Below are positions 59,508 to 64,000 of a stretch of 64,000 bases of DNA, piece by piece. Both the position numbers and the translations under genes were made by a program. Within the stretch, counting starts at the first letter, position 1, and each line of letters starts with the position of its first letter. The DNA is taken from NCBI RefSeq assembly GCF_024679095.1, contig NW_026110862.1:595986-659985 (forward strand), read 5' to 3'. Source of the stretch: Eriocheir sinensis (Eukaryota > Arthropoda > Malacostraca > Decapoda > Varunidae). The notes beneath the pieces were generated by a model. The model was given only the letters and a program-made list of their open reading frames with translations, was not told the DNA's origin and made no database searches.

Positions 59508-59700
59508 TTTCTTAAGTAACATTGTTACGCATTTTCTGTATAATCATTCATTTTCTTTTCTCCTTTCTTTTGTGTATTTTATTGCACAGTGAAGTTTATT
59601 TTTCTTGAGTATCATTGTTACGCATTTTATGTATAATCATTCATTTTCTTTTCTCCTTTCTTTTGTGTGTTTTATTGCACAGTGGAGAAGTTATGTCTTG
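59508..59700. repeat. ~95-bp tandem duplication
   Basis: 'cattgttacgcattttctgtataatcattcattttcttttctcctttc...gtattttattgcacagtg' occurs twice in tandem with few differences. Confidence 0.9.
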
Positions 59701-59868
59701 CTAAGCCTCACTCATTATTCTTTTTCCTCTTTTATTATGCATTTTAAAAGCATCGGAGAGGAGTGAGCACATACTTAGCGGTGAATGATTATTACTTTAA
59801 TTATTTTTGCAGCGATATTTTTTTTTCTTTTACCATTTTACTCCTCATTTTACTAGTAACTCTTTTAA

Positions 59869-60050
59869 TGGCAGAGAAACCTGACGCGAAGTTACAAGCT
59901 CTCACCGAGGACTATGACGGGTGGGTAGAGAGAAATGACAGTGCCGTCACGGATAACGGTAACTGTCATGAAAGGGGTGGTAGCAGTCTTCAATGGGTGC
60001 TTGCTCCTCCTTCTACGCTGCAAGAGCAACCAAGAGGTATTACTATTTAG
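59869..60050 (+). CDS. short unidentified ORF
   Basis: ATG at 59869 with an acidic start (MAEKPDAKLQALTEDYDG), stop at 60048-60050. About 60 codons. Not recognised. It lies just upstream of the longer unidentified ORF in another frame. Confidence 0.3.
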
Positions 60051-60161
60051 TTTCCTTACTAATCCCACAATGGCTTCTGCCCCTAGTCACCCGCTAACAG
60101 CAACAGCAGTTAGGCCTTTGGCAGGGTAGCAGGGGAGGCAGATTATTCGGCCAGGGACTTC

Positions 60162-60647
60162 TTGTTTCAAAGTGAGATTGTCATGGACATTTCATTCGTG
60201 TCAAATCCGGGAGATAAAATAGCTCTCAGCCACTCGAAGGTCAATCCTGTGAACGGAAGAACGGCCCTCATAAACAGGAGCGCGTTCACAAGACGGAAGG
60301 GTTATGATGCGTTTCGGTCACTTTTTCTTGAAACAATTGGGGAAGATGGGCAACACAGCCTCGTAAAGGGAGTAAATTTTGCTGTGGACACTGTGCAAAC
60401 GAGTGGCCTTTTTAACAGGCCAGTGGACGCCTATAGGCTATCTACTGATTTTATCTCGTGTTTTAAACAAGGAAACTGGACAGATGGAGAAACCATTTCT
60501 GTAGCTAATGCTGGATTATTACTAGAGTTCCTTATGTACATGATTGTCCTTAAAGTTCCTCTTCGAAGGAGTGCAGTATCCCTTGACTACAGCCCCACTG
60601 GCAACCTACACGGTTATATCAGCCAACTTTTATGGCACTTAAAGTAA
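60162..60647 (+). CDS. unidentified 161-codon ORF
   Basis: I do not recognise it. MFQSEIVMDISFVSNPGD start (a second Met at 60183), mixed globular composition, one hydrophobic helix-like stretch (AGLLLEFLMYMIVLKVPL), and YSPTGNLHGY near the end. Not low-complexity and not a shadow of another frame. AATAAA-like sequence follows at about 60738. It could be a gag-like or accessory ORF of a retroelement whose LTR-like end lies at 62226, or an exon. Confidence 0.45.
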   Translation: MFQSEIVMDISFVSNPGDKIALSHSKVNPVNGRTALINRSAFTRRKGYDAFRSLFLETIGEDGQHSLVKGVNFAVDTVQTSGLFNRPVDAYRLSTDFISCFKQGNWTDGETISVANAGLLLEFLMYMIVLKVPLRRSAVSLDYSPTGNLHGYISQLLWHLK

Positions 60648-60649
60648 TT

Positions 60650-62225
60650 TTGGGTCCTTTTTGAAGCTTCTTTTGCCGTCAGGGAGGGGGGCCTTCGACC
60701 CTCTGACCTAAACCTTTTTGGGTGTCACCAGCGATAATAAAAAAAAAAAATCCTTGGTGTGTTCTTTTACCCGTGGTTTAGGCAGAAATAGTCAGATAAA
60801 TAGGTGGACGGAAATTTGAGCTTTACGATTTTTTTTTTAATACACAATGTGCATAGTGATCGTCTCCAAAGACTAGCGCCGGCTTGAGGTTCAGCTTGAC
60901 GCTGCTTTGTCTATCTTTCCACCATACGACTGTAACCTGCATCCTCGCATTTACTAATCTATATTTGGTTCCTGAGCTGTTGCCTGCATCTTTTTTCATG
61001 CGAGAGGGGAGTCCTTGAGTAATACTTTTCACTCTAACCCACTATTTTATTTTACTGCTGAGTTGATGCAAGGCAGTTAGTCTTCTTATTTTAATTGGAG
61101 CCGTAATGACCAAGGGTGTAGACTAACATAGGGATAGGTACAATTTAACCTTGAACCTCATGTGCTTCTGCTTAAAACAGACTTTTTCTCTGCAATGACA
61201 GACTTAACTAAACTTGAGCAGATGCTGTCCCTAACTTTTATTGTAAACAGCATGTGAATATCTGTAAGCCTTGGAAGTATGCAGACAAGTCTTACTCACC
61301 CTTTGCTTGACATACCACTGTTACCCGTTACGGAAATTATTTTTGGCGTCACAGATGTCAGTCATCCACGTTCGTTACGATCGAGGGATAGGTGGAAATT
61401 TGTCTTTTTAATTTGATGTTTATTAATGCTGGAATTACTTTAATCGATTATGCTGGAGTTATATATTTTAGTGATATTTGTTCCAACAGTGATTTCACAA
61501 CTTGGTGACAGGATTTTTTTTTTTACAGTACTGTAGACCTGCCAAACTGAGCATTAGGAGTTAGTGGTGCTGACTGCCGATGCTTCTAAGGTTTTCCAGA
61601 CTTGTCCTTGTTATCACATTGTAAATATTAGGAGACTCTACGGATAACATTACCTCTTTCCACACAACTTTATCTATTGTTGTAAACCCCACCCGTCTCA
61701 AAGGCGTACCGAGGGTAACGACACTGGTAATTAATTGTCACGCAACGGATGAGTGTTTCTCTGCGACAGTTTTGTGTCCAGGTGTGACTCGAAGGTTCAG
61801 TGTGTAGCAGATCTTCTTCAAGGATTGTTCCTTTTTCTTTTTACTATTCCAAATACCTCCATTACCATGTATCCCAATGACAGTTTAGTCAATTTAATTT
61901 TTCTAGGATGTATCATGTAAATAATTTTTCGAGCTATTATTTTGTTTTTTCGGAATAGTACTCAACTTCCATGTCCAAGACTCTAGCCCTATTTACCTTA
62001 ACCTGTATGTACATTACCCATTTCTTGTTACTTCCATGATTATTATCATTGGCATTTCCCTATGTTGTATTGTTAGGCGGGCTCTGACTTCTGTGATAAT
62101 TTTTAAAGCAACTATAACGAGACCACGCTTAGCTAGTACACTTTGGGCGACTGTAACATGGATAGGTACAGCAATGTGTAAAGGTGGGGTGAGCCGCGAG
62201 GTTGCGACTTTCAGGGAACCGAGCG
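60650..62225. other. no supported gene
   Basis: AT-rich sequence with only short ORFs. Its right end ('aaaggtggggtgagccgcgagg') is purine-rich just before an LTR-like start and could be a polypurine tract. Confidence 0.45.
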
Positions 62226-62551
62226 ATGTAATGTGTATAATATAATTTACATGTATGATTATACGTATGGCGACACCCGGTCGGTGTCGCACAACAGGAT
62301 GTTTAACAACACGTCGTGCTTTTGGCCGTGGGAAGCTGCGATGAACTGACACTAGGATCAGCAAATGATGACTTTCATTAGCAGTCATCAACCGGAACCC
62401 ACACCCTTCCGGACGAACTACAAACAAATAAAACGAGCGAACAACGCGGAGAAGAGGAGAGAAGACGGGTGACGGGCAGGCGAGCGGTGCTCCGCTGCCC
62501 CGCGCCCTGAGGTGTGGCTGTCTCTGACCTCGTGCGACTCGCTCACGCTGT
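62226..62551 (+). repeat. LTR-like repeat, copy 2 (truncated)
   Basis: TGTAATGTGTATAATATAA start, then diverged sequence, then strong identity with 54150-54412. Homology stops at 62551. Confidence 0.55.
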
Positions 62552-62689
62552 CGCAAGTACCGAAAGAAGCCAACTCAATGAATACGACATAACACAAACT
62601 TGGGAAGGTCATATGGTGCGTAGAACTGATAACAATTGGGCAAGAAAATAACACAATGGCAACCCAGGAAAACTTTACCTTTATGCTGA

Positions 62690-63300
62690 TTAGATATTAC
62701 GGGATGGGGGTTTAAGTGCTCCTTCTGTACCTCTCTTCGCCTTCCTCCATGATCCAGCCTCTTCCTCCAACCGTAAGCTTCCTCTCGCCTCCACACGGAA
62801 GCATAAAGTGAGAATGTAATCTGCCTTTATTATGATTACGTACTACGGGATGGGGGTTTAAGTGCTCCTCCTCCCTTCTCTTCGCTTTCCTCCATGACCC
62901 AGACTCTTCCTCCAACTGTAAGCTCCCTCTCGCCTCCACACGGATGTATAAGTAAGAATATAATCTGCCTTTATTCTGATTAGGTATTACGGGATGGGGG
63001 TTTAAGTGCCCTTTCTCTCCTCTCTTCGCCTTCCTCCATGACCCAGACTCTTCTTCCAACTGTAAGCTTCCTCTTGCCTCCTGTACACACGGAAGCATAA
63101 AGTGAGAATATAATCTGCCTTTATTCTGATTAGGTATTACGGAATGGTGGTTTAAGTGCCCCTCCTCCCTCCTCTTCGCCTTCCTCCATGACCCAGACTC
63201 TTCCTCCAACCCTAAGCTTCCTCTTGCCTCCACACGGAAGCATAAGTAAGAATATAATCTACCTTTAATCTGATTAGGTATTACGGAATGGTGGTTAAGT
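62690..63300. repeat. ~145-bp tandem satellite-like repeat
   Basis: Units begin 'tattacgggatgggggtttaagtg' at about 62695, 62841, 62995, 63135 and 63279 (spacing 140-154). Each contains a CTTCGCCTTCCTCCATGACCC-like block and 'cctccacacggaagcataa'. A decayed unit follows to about 63440. Confidence 0.9.
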
Positions 63301-63659
63301 GCCTTATTTCATGATCCAGCCTCTTCCGCCAAATGTCATCTCTGTCTTGCTACCTGTACACGATGAGAACAGATGTTGTCTTTATTTTCATCTGCTGTTA
63401 GGCTATATACATGCGGACTGATGGTTTAAGTGCCTCTTCTACTTCCTCTTCGCCTCTGCCTCCGACTGTCTGTTCCCTTTTGCCACATACCAACAGAAGA
63501 GAATATGGTGCGAACTAATTTTGTACTTATTCTGCTTCGCTATTCGGATATACTTGCTTAAAACACGCTCTGTATACTCTATCGTAGGACGTTATGCATC
63601 CTTATAGTGTATTCAACCTATGTCTGTTCCCGTACTCCATGATGCTCGCCTCCTAACTC

Positions 63660-64000
63660 CCAGCATAAAGGTAGGTACGTAAGTAGAGAGATAAGCGGGT
63701 AGGTAAGTAGAGAGATAGGTGGGTAGGTAAGTAGTTAGGTAGGTAGTAGTATGTAGGTAGGTGGTAGGGGCAGACCGACCCCATGAATAACACGTCTAAG
63801 GAAGAATGGATGAGAATGGTGCTGGCTGAAGCGAGTATAGGTGGGTAGGTAGGTAGGTAGGAAGGTGGGTAGGTAGGTAGGTGGGTAGGTAGGTAGGTAG
63901 GAAGGTGGGTAGGTAGGTAGGTGGGTAGGTAGGTAGGTAGGAAGGTGGGTAGGTAGGTAGGTGGGTAGGTAGGTAGGTGGGTAGGTAGGTAGGTAGGAAG
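63660..64000. repeat. GTAG-based array with ~40-bp higher-order unit
   Basis: (GTAG)n with GTGG and GAAG variants at 63670-63765 and 63838-64000. The second block repeats a ~40-bp pattern 'gtgggtaggtaggtaggtaggaag...' several times and runs off the window. Confidence 0.9.

Noticed and set aside
60823..61032. Minus-strand 69-codon ORF
   Set aside because: No family recognised and no supporting splice or polyadenylation context.
62690..63300. Regularly spaced repeats resembling a CRISPR array
   Set aside because: Whole ~145-bp units are conserved with no unique spacers, and the window is eukaryotic.

Overview
This window is animal genomic DNA with no prokaryotic signal. It has intron-split coding exons, tRNA-derived SINEs, many non-LTR retrotransposons, DNA transposons and an extreme load of di-, tri- and tetranucleotide microsatellites. 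The dominant LINE family, the SINE family and the microsatellite density suggest a decapod crustacean, most likely a crab. That is inference from familiarity with such genomes, not a database match.

Layout. 1-5190: a decayed CR1-like LINE, then a piggyBac-type transposase gene (1923-3759) with one frameshift, and a likely piggyBac 3' terminus near 5183. 5190-13240: microsatellites, three SINEs, an inverted LINE tail, a TA-flanked MITE and a broken acidic-protein gene. 13140-25600: a host gene on the minus strand. Splice sites and phases in ten exons (25559 down to 14503) join into one 411-codon frame: signal peptide, a linker with an RPRR site, and seven LDL-receptor class A (LDLa) repeats. 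A LINE of about 3 kb lies in its second intron. 26357-38998: a 12.6-kb CACTA-like DNA transposon with CACTG termini, a TG target duplication and GGGTAT subterminal repeats. It carries a SAM-domain gene whose first intron contains a zinc-finger DDE-type transposase gene. 39000-52100: an old LINE copy, then a second copy of the LDLa 3' region (42130-48870 matches 13140-16092). The second copy is broken up by a SINE, a LINE, a small inverted-repeat element and a 2.5-kb long-TIR transposon, and it is probably a pseudogene. 52100-64000: an inverted-repeat-bounded segment, a Gypsy-type pol remnant, two related LTR-like segments, another LINE copy, unidentified ORFs, a 145-bp tandem repeat and a GTAG array.

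Functionally, the only near-intact host gene is the secreted LDLa protein; nearly everything else is mobile DNA. The most interesting object is the CACTA-like element, because its two genes are nested: the SAM domain is encoded half upstream and half downstream of the transposase. Many ORFs are interrupted by single-base frameshifts, several in homopolymers, so genuine decay and assembly error cannot be separated here.
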